Assembly (NCBI GenBank): GCA_017420625.1
Contig: JAFOIR010000009.1
Location: 1 to 39,661 of the forward strand
DNA length: 39,661 nucleotides
Reading direction: 5' to 3'
DNA from: Bacillota bacterium
GTDB taxonomy: Bacteria; Bacillota_A; Clostridia; Lachnospirales; Bianqueaceae
Position 1 is the stretch's first letter; each line of letters begins with the position of its first letter. Made by a program: the position numbers and the translations under genes. Under the pieces are notes generated by a model. The model was not told where the DNA came from, searched no databases, and saw only the letters and a list, made by a program, of their open reading frames with translations. This document shows positions 33,150-39,661 of this stretch, one piece after another.

Positions 33150-34709
33150 TTAACTTTCCAGGACCTCCAGCGCAGTGATTTCTACAGGAAGTGCCTTCTT
33201 GTATGTTTCAAGGAACCGGTTGAACCCGGCAATCTCCTCATCTTCAGCCATCAGGGTCACGGACTTCGCATCCTTAAAGACTTTTCGGTCCAGATAATCC
33301 GGCAGACTCTCTCCCGCCTCTTTCCAGATGCTGTATCCGGCTAATAGTGCCATACCATAAGGGCCGCCCTCTCCGGCTGTTTCCATAACGGATACCGGTG
33401 AAGATACCGCAGCAGACAGCATCCGCTGTCCGACTTCCGGGGTCTTGAAGAAACCGCCGTGGCCGTAGAGCTTGTCGATCGCAACTTTTTCCGTCCCGGT
33501 CAGAATATCCATACCGATCTTTAATGTTGCGAGTGCGGAAAGCAGATGCATCCGCATGAAATTCGCCAGCGTAAAGTGTGCGTTTGGAGTTCTTGCAAAG
33601 ATCGGACGACCTTCATCCAGATCTGTCACCCCTTCACCGGAGAAATAGTTATAGGAAAGAAGGCCGCCGCAGTCTGTCTCGCCCTTGAGTGCGATCCTGA
33701 AAAGTCTGGTGAACAGCTCACCTTTGGAGACCTTGATATCCATCAGATCACAGAATTCACTGAACAGATTCACCCAGGCATTGATGTCGCTGGTACAGTT
33801 ATTGCAGTGAACCATCGCGACCGGGCTGCCGTCCGGCGTCGTGACCATATCGATCTCCCGGTGAACGCCCAGCGGGCCTTCGGTAACGATCATAGCGAAG
33901 TCTGACGTTCCGGCGCTGACATTGCCGGTCCGCACACGGACAGAATTCGTGGCTGTCATACCGGTACCGGCATCGCCTTCACAGGGACAGACCGGAATTC
34001 CGGCTTTCAGAGTACCGGTCGGATCCAGCAAAAGTGCGCCTTCTTCTGTCAAAGTGCCGGCATCTTCACCCGCTGAGAGCACCTTCGGCAGGATCCTTCG
34101 AAGATCCGTTCCGGTCAGATCCTTGAACTTTTGGATCATTCCTTCATGATAATCCATTTTCGCGCTGTCGATAGGGAACATGCCGGAGGCTTCACCGATG
34201 CCCATGACCTTCTCTCCGGTCAGTCTCCAATGGATATAACCGGCCAGGGTCGTCAGATAATCGATCTTCCCAACATGTTCTTCCCCATTCAGCATTGCCT
34301 GATACAGATGTGCGATGCTCCAGCGCTGCGGAATATTGAAATCAAACAGCGCCGTCAGCTTTTCGGCTGCCTGCCCGGTGATGGTGTTTCGCCAGGTACG
34401 AAACTCAGAGAGCTGGTTTCCTTCCTTATCAAACGGCAGATAACCATGCATCATGCCGGAGATTCCGATCGCTCCGACCGTCGTTAGTTCTTCTGCAAAT
34501 GTTTCCTTTACGTCCGCCTTCAATGCAGCAAAGCAGGTCTGAAGGCCTTCATGGATCTTATCCATCGAATAGGTCCAGATCCCGTCTTTCAGCTGATTTT
34601 CCCATTCATAATCACCCGATGCGATCGGGATATTCTTCTCATCGATCAGAACGGCCTTGATCCTTGTTGATCCAAACTCAATACCTAAAGCGGTTCTTGT
34701 AAAATCCAT
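33150..34709 (-). CDS. FGGY-family carbohydrate kinase
   Basis: The 519-residue protein has the FGGY two-domain layout. The first phosphate loop [15 protein letters not shown] has Glu11 where most members have Asp. GISGMMHG, the catalytic Asp in [13 protein letters not shown] at about 245-257, and the ATP-side [19 protein letters not shown] at about 425-443 are also visible. It phosphorylates a sugar or polyol with ATP; the substrate (xylulose, ribulose or another) cannot be told. A consensus promoter with an overlapping palindrome lies upstream. The transporter-ATPase fusion follows after 1 base, an unusual partner for a sugar kinase. Confidence 0.9.
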   Translation of the reverse strand: MDFTRTALGIEFGSTRIKAVLIDEKNIPIASGDYEWENQLKDGIWTYSMDKIHEGLQTCFAALKADVKETFAEELTTVGAIGISGMMHGYLPFDKEGNQLSEFRTWRNTITGQAAEKLTALFDFNIPQRWSIAHLYQAMLNGEEHVGKIDYLTTLAGYIHWRLTGEKVMGIGEASGMFPIDSAKMDYHEGMIQKFKDLTGTDLRRILPKVLSAGEDAGTLTEEGALLLDPTGTLKAGIPVCPCEGDAGTGMTATNSVRVRTGNVSAGTSDFAMIVTEGPLGVHREIDMVTTPDGSPVAMVHCNNCTSDINAWVNLFSEFCDLMDIKVSKGELFTRLFRIALKGETDCGGLLSYNYFSGEGVTDLDEGRPIFARTPNAHFTLANFMRMHLLSALATLKIGMDILTGTEKVAIDKLYGHGGFFKTPEVGQRMLSAAVSSPVSVMETAGEGGPYGMALLAGYSIWKEAGESLPDYLDRKVFKDAKSVTLMAEDEEIAGFNRFLETYKKALPVEITALEVLES

Positions 34710-34741
34710 ACTTCTCTCTCCTATCCATTCGTGATAAATGT

Positions 34742-34770
34742 ATCATAGCCCCTTGGCAGAATTCTGTCAA
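34742..34770 (-). promoter_or_regulatory. FGGY kinase promoter with operator palindrome
   Basis: On the minus strand TTGACA (34765-34770) and TATGAT (34742-34747) have a 17-base spacer. The near-perfect palindrome TTGGCAGAATTCTGTCAA (34753-34770) covers the -35 and half the spacer, an ideal repressor position. An adjacent TCAAC-5-GTTGA dyad lies at 34767-34781. Confidence 0.7.
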
Positions 34771-34782
34771 CGCTTTGTTGAT

Positions 34783-34801
34783 CGATAGATTATTTCTATC
34801 G
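34783..34801 (+). promoter_or_regulatory. Palindrome upstream of the AKR-alcohol dehydrogenase operon
   Basis: CGATAGA-TTATT-TCTATCG is a perfect 7-base inverted repeat, 81 bases before the AKR start. TTGATC (34778-34783) and TTATTA (34803-34808) flank it with a 19-base spacer, the layout seen at MerR-regulated promoters. A second possible -10, TACAAT (34846-34851), lies nearer the gene. The first AKR gene also has a perfect dyad upstream (9929-9948). Confidence 0.45.
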
Positions 34802-34881
34802 TTTATTATATATTTCTATTGGATATTTATATATCTCCTCCTGTACAATATAGATAAGACAAAATCAAGGAGGATTCAAAA

Positions 34882-36006
34882 ATGTCAGATTGGTTTGGAA
34901 AAGACGTGTTCAAGTTGGGATTCGGGCTCATGCGCCTGCCTCACAACGCAGATGGAAGTGTAGACATGCCGCAGGTCTGTGAAATGGTGGACCGCTTTAT
35001 TGCTGCAGGCGGAACCTATTTTGACACAGCTTATGTATACGATATGGGCAAGAGTGAAGCCGCATTTAAAAAAGCGGTGGTCGATCGCTATCCCCGGGAC
35101 AAGTTTACGATCTGCACAAAGATCAACGCATGGGAGCAGTGTACGGACGAAGCCAGCTGCAAACAGCAGTTTTATACCAGTCTGGAACGCACTGGCGCAG
35201 GATACTTCGACTATTACCTGCTTCACGGTCTGATGGCTAATAATTACACAAAATTCGACGACTATCACATCTGGGACTTCGTCAAGGAGCAGAAAGCCAA
35301 AGGCCTTATCAAACATTGGGGTTTCTCCTTCCATGCCAGTCCCGAACTGCTGGATCAGATCCTCACGGCTCATCCGGATGTGGATTTCATCCAGCTTCAG
35401 ATCAACTACGCCGATTGGGAAGATGAGCGTATCGCTTCCAAAGCCTGCTGGGAGATTGCCCGTAAACACGGTAAGTCCATCACGGTTATGGAGCCCATCA
35501 AAGGCGGCGCATTGGCTGACCCGATCCCGGCAGTCAAAGACATCTTCCGTCAGGCGAACCCCGCTCTCTCCCCTGCCAGCTGGGCGATCCGCTTTGTTGC
35601 CAGCCTGGAAGGCATCATCACCGTACTTTCCGGAATGAGCAATCTCGAACAGATGGAAGATAATCTTTCCTACATGAAGAACTTCCAGGCGCTGAATGAA
35701 GAAGAAAAGCAAGTGATCTTGAACGCCAGAGCGGCTATTGACGCTGTGGACAGCATCAAATGTACAGGCTGCCGTTACTGCGTGGAAGGGTGTCCCATGA
35801 GCATTCCGATCCCGGATATATTCAGCGCTCGAAATCAGCAGCTTATGTACAACAACACAGCTGGCGCCAAACGCCAATACAGCTGGCGCACCAATGGCAA
35901 GGGCAAAGCCAGCGACTGCCTCCAGTGCGGTCAGTGCGAGGGAGCCTGTCCGCAGCATCTGCCCATTATTACACTGTTGCAGAAATGCGCAGCCAATTTA
36001 GAATAA
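34882..36006 (+). CDS. Aldo/keto reductase with C-terminal 2x[4Fe-4S] ferredoxin domain (paralogue 2)
   Basis: At 374 residues it has the same length as the protein at 8749-9873 and shares long blocks with it (KLGFGLMRLP; DFIQLQINYADWED against EFVQLQINYADWED; LSGMSN.EQMEDNLSYMK). The catalytic tetrad is D48, Y53, K80 and H115. The Fe-S cysteines are at the same positions as in the paralogue: 294/297/300/304 and 346/349/352/356. It probably reduces aldehydes or ketones with electrons that can pass through the clusters. AAGGAGG is well placed. An iron alcohol dehydrogenase gene follows after 38 bases, so both may act on the same alcohol/aldehyde pool. Confidence 0.93.
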   Translation: MSDWFGKDVFKLGFGLMRLPHNADGSVDMPQVCEMVDRFIAAGGTYFDTAYVYDMGKSEAAFKKAVVDRYPRDKFTICTKINAWEQCTDEASCKQQFYTSLERTGAGYFDYYLLHGLMANNYTKFDDYHIWDFVKEQKAKGLIKHWGFSFHASPELLDQILTAHPDVDFIQLQINYADWEDERIASKACWEIARKHGKSITVMEPIKGGALADPIPAVKDIFRQANPALSPASWAIRFVASLEGIITVLSGMSNLEQMEDNLSYMKNFQALNEEEKQVILNARAAIDAVDSIKCTGCRYCVEGCPMSIPIPDIFSARNQQLMYNNTAGAKRQYSWRTNGKGKASDCLQCGQCEGACPQHLPIITLLQKCAANLE

Positions 36007-36044
36007 TCATCCAGAGAAAACAAACATAACAGGAGATCATACTG

Positions 36045-37217
36045 ATGAATGACTTTACTTTCCATAACCCCACCAAGGTACTCTTTGGCAAGAATCAGAT
36101 CCAGCATCTGCCCGAGGAACTGAAGAACTTCGGCAGCCGGGTGCTGCTGGTTTATGGCGGCGGGTCCATCAAGCGAAGCGGTCTTTATGACAAACTTATG
36201 AACCTGATGAATGAGGCTGGTCTCACCGTATTAGAACTGCCCGGTGTTGAACCCAATCCCCGTCACACCACGGTCAATAAAGGGGTCAGGATCTGTCGGG
36301 ATAATCATATCGACGTAATTCTGGCTGTGGGCGGCGGGTCCACCATCGACTGTGCCAAAGCTGTTTCCGCAACCACTTTTGCCCCTACCGACAATGTCTG
36401 GGACATCGTGGAGAGAAAAGTCAGCTTTGATAAAGCGCTGCCTATCGTCACGGTGGTAACGATCGCCGCTACCGGATCGGAAATGGATACCGGCGCAGTA
36501 ATCAGCAACATGGACCTGAACATCAAAAGCGGTCTTGGCGGATCTTTAGTGCGTCCAAAGGTCACTTTTGAGGACCCGGAGTTCACCTTTACGGTACCCG
36601 CTTACCAGACTGCCTGCGGCAGTTTCGATATTATGTCCCATATCCTGGACGTTGCTTATTTCAGTACGCAGGATCAGATGGATATGTTGGAACGCATCCA
36701 GGAAGAAGTGCTGAAGACCGTGGTCAAATTTGCTCCCGTGGCTCTTTCTCAGCCGGACAACTACGAAGCCAGGGCCAATCTGATGTGGGCTTCTTCCTGG
36801 GCACTCAACGATTTCCTCTACTGCGGTGTCCGGCAGATGACCAGCTGCCATGCCATGGAACATGAGCTCTCTGCCTATTATGATATCACCCACGGGCTTG
36901 GGCTGGCGATCCTTACACCCCGATGGCTGGAGTATATTCTGGATGAAGTCACGGCTCCCAAGATCGCACAGTTTGGCCGAAACGTCATGGATATTGCCCC
37001 TACCGGGAACACCATGGAGGACGCCAAAGCTGCTGTGGATGCCCTGGCTGACTTCTGCTACAACACCCTCGGACTGGAAAGTCACCTTTCTGCGCTGGGT
37101 ATCGGAGAGGAGAACTTCGACAAGATGGCTGAGGCAGCCTGTTGGGGTGGAGAACTCAAAGGATTCAAGCCTCTGAAAAAAGAAGACATTGTCAATATCT
37201 ACCGTATGTGCCTGTAA
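36045..37217 (+). CDS. Iron-containing alcohol dehydrogenase (YqhD/BdhA-like)
   Basis: The 390-residue protein follows E. coli YqhD closely in layout: N-terminal FHNPTKVLFGKNQI, dinucleotide loops GGGS at 38-41 and GGGST at 96-100, and ATGSEMDTGAVIS. Metal ligands are D195, H199, H269 and H283 (FDIMSH; SCHAMEHE; DITHG). It reduces aldehydes to alcohols with NAD(P)H, or the reverse. AGGAGA precedes the ATG. It lies 38 bases after the ferredoxin-fused AKR gene and ends at a two-way terminator. The cofactor choice is not certain. Confidence 0.93.
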   Translation: MNDFTFHNPTKVLFGKNQIQHLPEELKNFGSRVLLVYGGGSIKRSGLYDKLMNLMNEAGLTVLELPGVEPNPRHTTVNKGVRICRDNHIDVILAVGGGSTIDCAKAVSATTFAPTDNVWDIVERKVSFDKALPIVTVVTIAATGSEMDTGAVISNMDLNIKSGLGGSLVRPKVTFEDPEFTFTVPAYQTACGSFDIMSHILDVAYFSTQDQMDMLERIQEEVLKTVVKFAPVALSQPDNYEARANLMWASSWALNDFLYCGVRQMTSCHAMEHELSAYYDITHGLGLAILTPRWLEYILDEVTAPKIAQFGRNVMDIAPTGNTMEDAKAAVDALADFCYNTLGLESHLSALGIGEENFDKMAEAACWGGELKGFKPLKKEDIVNIYRMCL

Positions 37218-37226
37218 GAAAAAAAG

Positions 37227-37257
37227 TCCCGTCTGCCAAATGACAGACGGGATTGTT
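37227..37257. terminator. Two-way terminator
   Basis: TCCCGTCTG (37227-37235) pairs perfectly with CAGACGGGA (37244-37252). A T-rich tail follows on plus (TTGTTTTATT), and a run of seven Ts follows on minus. It separates the convergent alcohol dehydrogenase and MBL genes. Confidence 0.9.
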
Positions 37258-37287
37258 TTATTGTAAGCTTGTTCACACAGTGTGAGA

Positions 37288-38106
37288 TCAGTCTTTTCCG
37301 AGAATCAGCGGCTCACCTGGTGCCAGTGCATGAATGCGCTCGGGATTGGTTACACGGCTAAGCAGTGTTTCCGGATCACCGTTGAAAGTGTTCATCTGCG
37401 GTGCATCGACGCTTCCCCAGTGAATGCAGACCAGTTCGGCCTTCGGATAGGTGTTGGCCAGCTTTACGGCACCTTCAAAGGTAATGTGCACAGGGTTGTC
37501 AGCAAAGTCAAACAGGATCACATCCGGATCCGGCATATGAAGCTGTTCTTCCAGCAGCCTGGAATCTCCGGGTGTCCAGATGATTCCATCCGGTGTTTCG
37601 ATCCAGAATCCGCAGTAGTCTTCCTTCTCCCAGTGACGGTACTGAAACTCCGGTACAAAATTCTGCCAGTCATGATCGGCCGGGGTCAGGGTGATCTTCG
37701 TATTTTTCAGCTCAAAGGTCTCATGGATGTCATGGCCTTCTCCGGGAAGGTCTTCTTCCTCGCGCATGACCTGGGCGACATACTGCGGAGCATGGTAGCT
37801 TTTGCAGACCGCCTTCAGATCCTTGCAGGTGGGGCGGCTGAAATGGTCGTTATCGATATGGGTGATCAGTATGCCATCCAGTGACGGCACATCGTTCGGA
37901 AGGATGGGGCTGTCAAACAGAGTATCCATATCGAACCCTTCCAGCAGCGGATCGATCATCAGGGTAGTGCCTCGGGTATTGATCAGGATACCGGCGCTTC
38001 CCAGCCAGTAAACCTTTGTATGATCAATGGGTTCAAACGCTTCCGCTCTGATCGGAATGACTTCTGCCGGCATGGCCTGCCCTTTGGAACTTTTCTTGAT
38101 GTTCAT
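37288..38106 (-). CDS. Metallo-beta-lactamase-fold hydrolase (UlaG-like)
   Basis: The 272-residue protein has the MBL fold of the UlaG/RomA type: YWLGSAGILINTRGTTLMIDP near 33-53, then the metal motif THIDNDHF. The usual HxHxDH reads H83-x-D85-x-D87-H88 here, with Asp in place of the second His. More candidate ligands are PADHDW, PGDSR and CIHWG. Members hydrolyse lactones, phosphodiesters or similar esters in the cytoplasm. AGGAGA precedes the ATG. It is a single-gene unit between two terminator or promoter regions. The substrate is unknown. Confidence 0.85.
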   Translation of the reverse strand: MNIKKSSKGQAMPAEVIPIRAEAFEPIDHTKVYWLGSAGILINTRGTTLMIDPLLEGFDMDTLFDSPILPNDVPSLDGILITHIDNDHFSRPTCKDLKAVCKSYHAPQYVAQVMREEEDLPGEGHDIHETFELKNTKITLTPADHDWQNFVPEFQYRHWEKEDYCGFWIETPDGIIWTPGDSRLLEEQLHMPDPDVILFDFADNPVHITFEGAVKLANTYPKAELVCIHWGSVDAPQMNTFNGDPETLLSRVTNPERIHALAPGEPLILGKD

Positions 38107-38160
38107 TCTGTATTCTCCTGTTCTTATTGTGTCCTGTTGTCAGTATGATTTGACAGCTTG

Positions 38161-38166
38161 ATTATA
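38161..38166 (-). promoter_or_regulatory. Extended -10 of the MBL hydrolase gene
   Basis: A perfect TATAAT on the minus strand, preceded by TGA as an extended -10, lies 55 bases before the ATG. No clear -35 is at 17 bases. Confidence 0.45.
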
Positions 38167-38215
38167 TCAGAGTTTTTTCAACATGTATATGCATCGATTC
38201 AATTAGGATAGCAAA

Positions 38216-38301
38216 TTTGATATCCATCAAACAAATATGTCATATTTTCTCCGCAGATTCATGATATAATCAACTCATCAAAAGAAGTGAAAGCGCTGTC
38301 C
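38216..38301 (+). promoter_or_regulatory. Promoter and operator candidates of the FMN dehydrogenase gene
   Basis: A TGA-extended TATAAT is at 38265-38270. Upstream are two perfect dyads: TTTGAT-ATCC-ATCAAA (38216-38231) and AAATATGTCATATTT (38233-38247), the latter over the -35 position. Downstream, TGAAAGCGCTGTCC (38288-38301) is close to the CcpA cre consensus, with two mismatches, at a road-block position. GGGCAAAGCCC (38307-38317) is a small leader hairpin. Confidence 0.45.
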
Positions 38302-38345
38302 CTTTGGGCAAAGCCCGGATCAGGGAAGCGGGAAAGAAGGAGAAT

Positions 38346-39230
38346 ATGAAAAACCCGAACGCCAATTCTGATAAGATCGCCCGTAAGTATATGGACAGCC
38401 TCGTCATAGAAGAGCGCGTCCTGGGAGCTGTCCCTCCCACCTCTTCCGTTACCTTCCTAGGCGAAGAATTCGCAACGCCCATCATGGCCGGTGCCCTCAG
38501 TCATCTGAAGAACGGTATGGCTCCTTACGCCGAAGGTGCACGCCTGGCCGGAGCTGTCTGCTGCATCGGAATGGGTGACAATGAAACATTCGGCGAATGC
38601 ATTAAGACCGGTGCCCGTGTCATCAAAGTGATTAAGCCCTATGCCGACCGCGAAGAGATCTTCAGCCGTCTTCGCTATGCTGAGGAACACGGTGCACTTG
38701 CTGTCGGGATCGACGGCGGCCATGCGATCAAGGAAGAATCTCCCGAATACGATACCATCGTTGGCTGCCCCATGAAGCTGCCTACGCTGGAAGAGATGAA
38801 AGAATACATTACCTATACAAAACTGCCTTTCTTCATCAAGGACATCCTGAGTGTCCGCGATGCTGTCCTGGCCAAAGAGATCGGCGCTGCCGGCGTGATC
38901 ATTGGTCATCATCACAACCTGATGCGCTGGGCTACCCCGCCTGTCTATCTGATGAAACAGATCCGTGAAGCGGTCGGTGAGGACTTTATCCTGATCGCTG
39001 ACGGTGGTATCGACGATGGTTTTGATGCCTTCAAGGCGCTGGCTATGGGCGCTGACATGGTCTGCACCGGACGTTCCCTGATGCCGCCGTACATGACAGA
39101 TGGTGCTGAAGGTGTCGCTCGTCAGCTCACTACCATGACCGACGAACTCAAATCCATGATGTTCCGCACCGCGTCTCCTGATGTCAAACACATCGATCCT
39201 TCCGTGATCCATGAGGCCTGGTGGCTGTAA
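38346..39230 (+). CDS. FMN-dependent alpha-hydroxy-acid dehydrogenase family protein
   Basis: The ATG at 38346 (294 residues) has AAGGAG just upstream; a TTG start at 38304 would lie over the leader hairpin. The TIM-barrel motifs fit the lactate/glycolate oxidase superfamily: PIMAGALSHL, FMN-contacting Lys165 (FFIKDIL), the His cluster IIGHHHN at 186-191 in the place of the catalytic His, and the phosphate-binding IADGGIDDGFDAFKALAMGADMV-CTGR. It is shorter than lactate oxidases (about 350-390) and lacks part of their N-terminal helix region, so its substrate may not be a simple hydroxy acid. It is a single gene with a rich control region and its own terminator. Confidence 0.85.
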   Translation: MKNPNANSDKIARKYMDSLVIEERVLGAVPPTSSVTFLGEEFATPIMAGALSHLKNGMAPYAEGARLAGAVCCIGMGDNETFGECIKTGARVIKVIKPYADREEIFSRLRYAEEHGALAVGIDGGHAIKEESPEYDTIVGCPMKLPTLEEMKEYITYTKLPFFIKDILSVRDAVLAKEIGAAGVIIGHHHNLMRWATPPVYLMKQIREAVGEDFILIADGGIDDGFDAFKALAMGADMVCTGRSLMPPYMTDGAEGVARQLTTMTDELKSMMFRTASPDVKHIDPSVIHEAWWL

Positions 39231-39244
39231 TCACTTTTTTCACA

Positions 39245-39272
39245 AATCCGCTCCAAGCCTTTGGGGCGGATT
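39245..39272 (+). terminator. Terminator with the recurrent AATCCGCTCCAA palindrome
   Basis: AATCCGCTCCAA (39245-39256) pairs with TTGGGGCGGATT (39261-39272), with one G-U wobble. It starts 15 bases after the FMN dehydrogenase stop. The tail CTCTGTTAGATTTTA is only moderately T-rich. Arms match those at 8645-8674 read on the minus strand. Confidence 0.75.
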
Positions 39273-39296
39273 CTCTGTTAGATTTTATCCAAAGAA

Positions 39297-39498
39297 GGGG
39301 TTGTTGCAGAATAGCCCGATAAAAACAAAGAAAGACCTTGAGCTGTAAGCAGCAATGAATGAACGCATGCAAATAAACAGTCATCAAGGTCTTTTCTATG
39401 TAGCATCAATAATAGAACGCATAACCATATCTTTGGCTGGAAATCCTTTATCCATAGGCCGCGAAGGGTTTTCATTTTCATATACGGACTTCTAATCC
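39297..39498. other. Possible insertion-sequence debris, no intact gene
   Basis: GGGGTTGTTGCAGAATAGCC starts at 39297 and recalls GTTGCA-containing ends of some IS families (from memory, unverified). A perfect 11-base inverted repeat, AAAGACCTTGA (39331-39341) with TCAAGGTCTTT (39384-39394), encloses 42 bases. A 31-codon minus frame (39396-39491) reads like coding sequence (PSRPMDKGFPAKDMVMRSII in part) but is cut by stops on both sides. A 67-codon minus frame in this stretch lacks a ribosome binding site. Confidence 0.25.
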
Positions 39499-39553
39499 CG
39501 TATTTTCTGATTGTTGACTAAATAAAGGAATCAAAAATCATTATATGAAAATA

Positions 39554-39596
39554 ATAATCCCTTTTCCCGTTGGTTCATAGCTCAAAAAGGGATTAT
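39554..39596 (-). terminator. Hairpin, probably terminating a minus-strand gene at the right edge
   Basis: ATAATCCCTTTT (39554-39565) pairs perfectly with AAAAGGGATTAT (39585-39596), 19-base loop. On the minus strand the hairpin is followed by TATTTTCATATAAT. Confidence 0.55.
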
Positions 39597-39599
39597 AAG

Positions 39600-39661
39600 T
39601 TACGCTTTGTGCAATTCACAGTCCATCTCTGCGAAACCTGTTCCATGAGAAAGCCAGACAG
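39600..39661 (-). CDS. Possible 3' end of a gene running off the right edge
   Basis: On the minus strand one frame reads VWLSHGTGFAEMDCELHKA and stops with TAA at 39600-39602, just before the hairpin at 39554-39596. Another frame in the same stretch is also open (stop nearer the hairpin), so the call rests on protein-like composition and the terminator position. Function is unknown. Confidence 0.3.
   Translation of the reverse strand, partial: VWLSHGTGFAEMDCELHKA

Noticed and set aside
34710..34881. A riboswitch before the AKR or kinase genes
   Set aside because: The stretch is explained by two promoters and two palindromes; no multi-stem aptamer-like pattern with conserved loops was seen.

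Overview
The window looks like chromosomal DNA of a strictly anaerobic, probably gut-type Bacillota (Clostridia- or Erysipelotrichia-like). The reasons are strong AGGAGG ribosome binding sites, sigma-A-type promoters with 17-base spacers, a complete Rnf complex, ferredoxin-fused aldo/keto reductases, an iron alcohol dehydrogenase, system II cytochrome c assembly and several MATE transporters. Base composition is moderately GC-rich by eye. No rRNA, tRNA, CRISPR array or intact mobile element was seen. The species cannot be named from sequence reading alone.

Layout. 1-1208: 3' part of a large secreted or surface protein. 1209-1679: gene-free stretch built of tandem palindromes. 1680-7716 (minus): operon of a DUF805 multi-pass membrane protein, a lipoprotein, a SAM hydroxide adenosyltransferase, an SGNH hydrolase and a C69 dipeptidase. 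7799-8598 (plus): FMN-type split-barrel protein and a small membrane protein. 8749-12474 (minus): MATE transporter, GNAT acetyltransferase, flavodoxin-like protein and a ferredoxin-fused aldo/keto reductase. 12690-13652 (plus): ROK sugar kinase. 13672-14025: two and a bit copies of a 174-bp unit packed with GACCGA/TCGGTC palindromes.

14123-24077 (minus) is the centrepiece. One closely packed transcription unit runs rnfC, a fused rnfD-rnfG, rnfE, rnfA, rnfB, nrfA (pentaheme nitrite reductase), resB, ccsA and a second MATE gene. It predicts ammonium-forming nitrite respiration fed by Rnf from reduced ferredoxin or NADH, without an NrfH or NrfBCD partner, and with its own heme-attachment machinery. 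It has a consensus promoter and a perfect palindrome in the divergent upstream region.

24304-25109 (plus): acyl-CoA thioesterase and a DUF1622 membrane protein. 25203-31326 (plus): GH3 glycosidase, MoxR ATPase, DUF58 protein and membrane transglutaminase. 31391-34709 (minus): FGGY sugar kinase and a MATE transporter fused to a GHKL (RsbW-like) ATPase domain. 34882-37217 (plus): second ferredoxin-fused aldo/keto reductase and an iron alcohol dehydrogenase. 37288-38106 (minus): MBL-fold hydrolase. 38346-39230 (plus): FMN-dependent alpha-hydroxy-acid dehydrogenase. The last 430 bases hold terminator hairpins, possible insertion-sequence debris and perhaps the 3' end of a minus-strand gene.

Several terminators share one recurring palindrome (arms AATCCGCTCCAA / TTGGGGCGGATT). 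This points to a lineage-specific terminator or repeat family.
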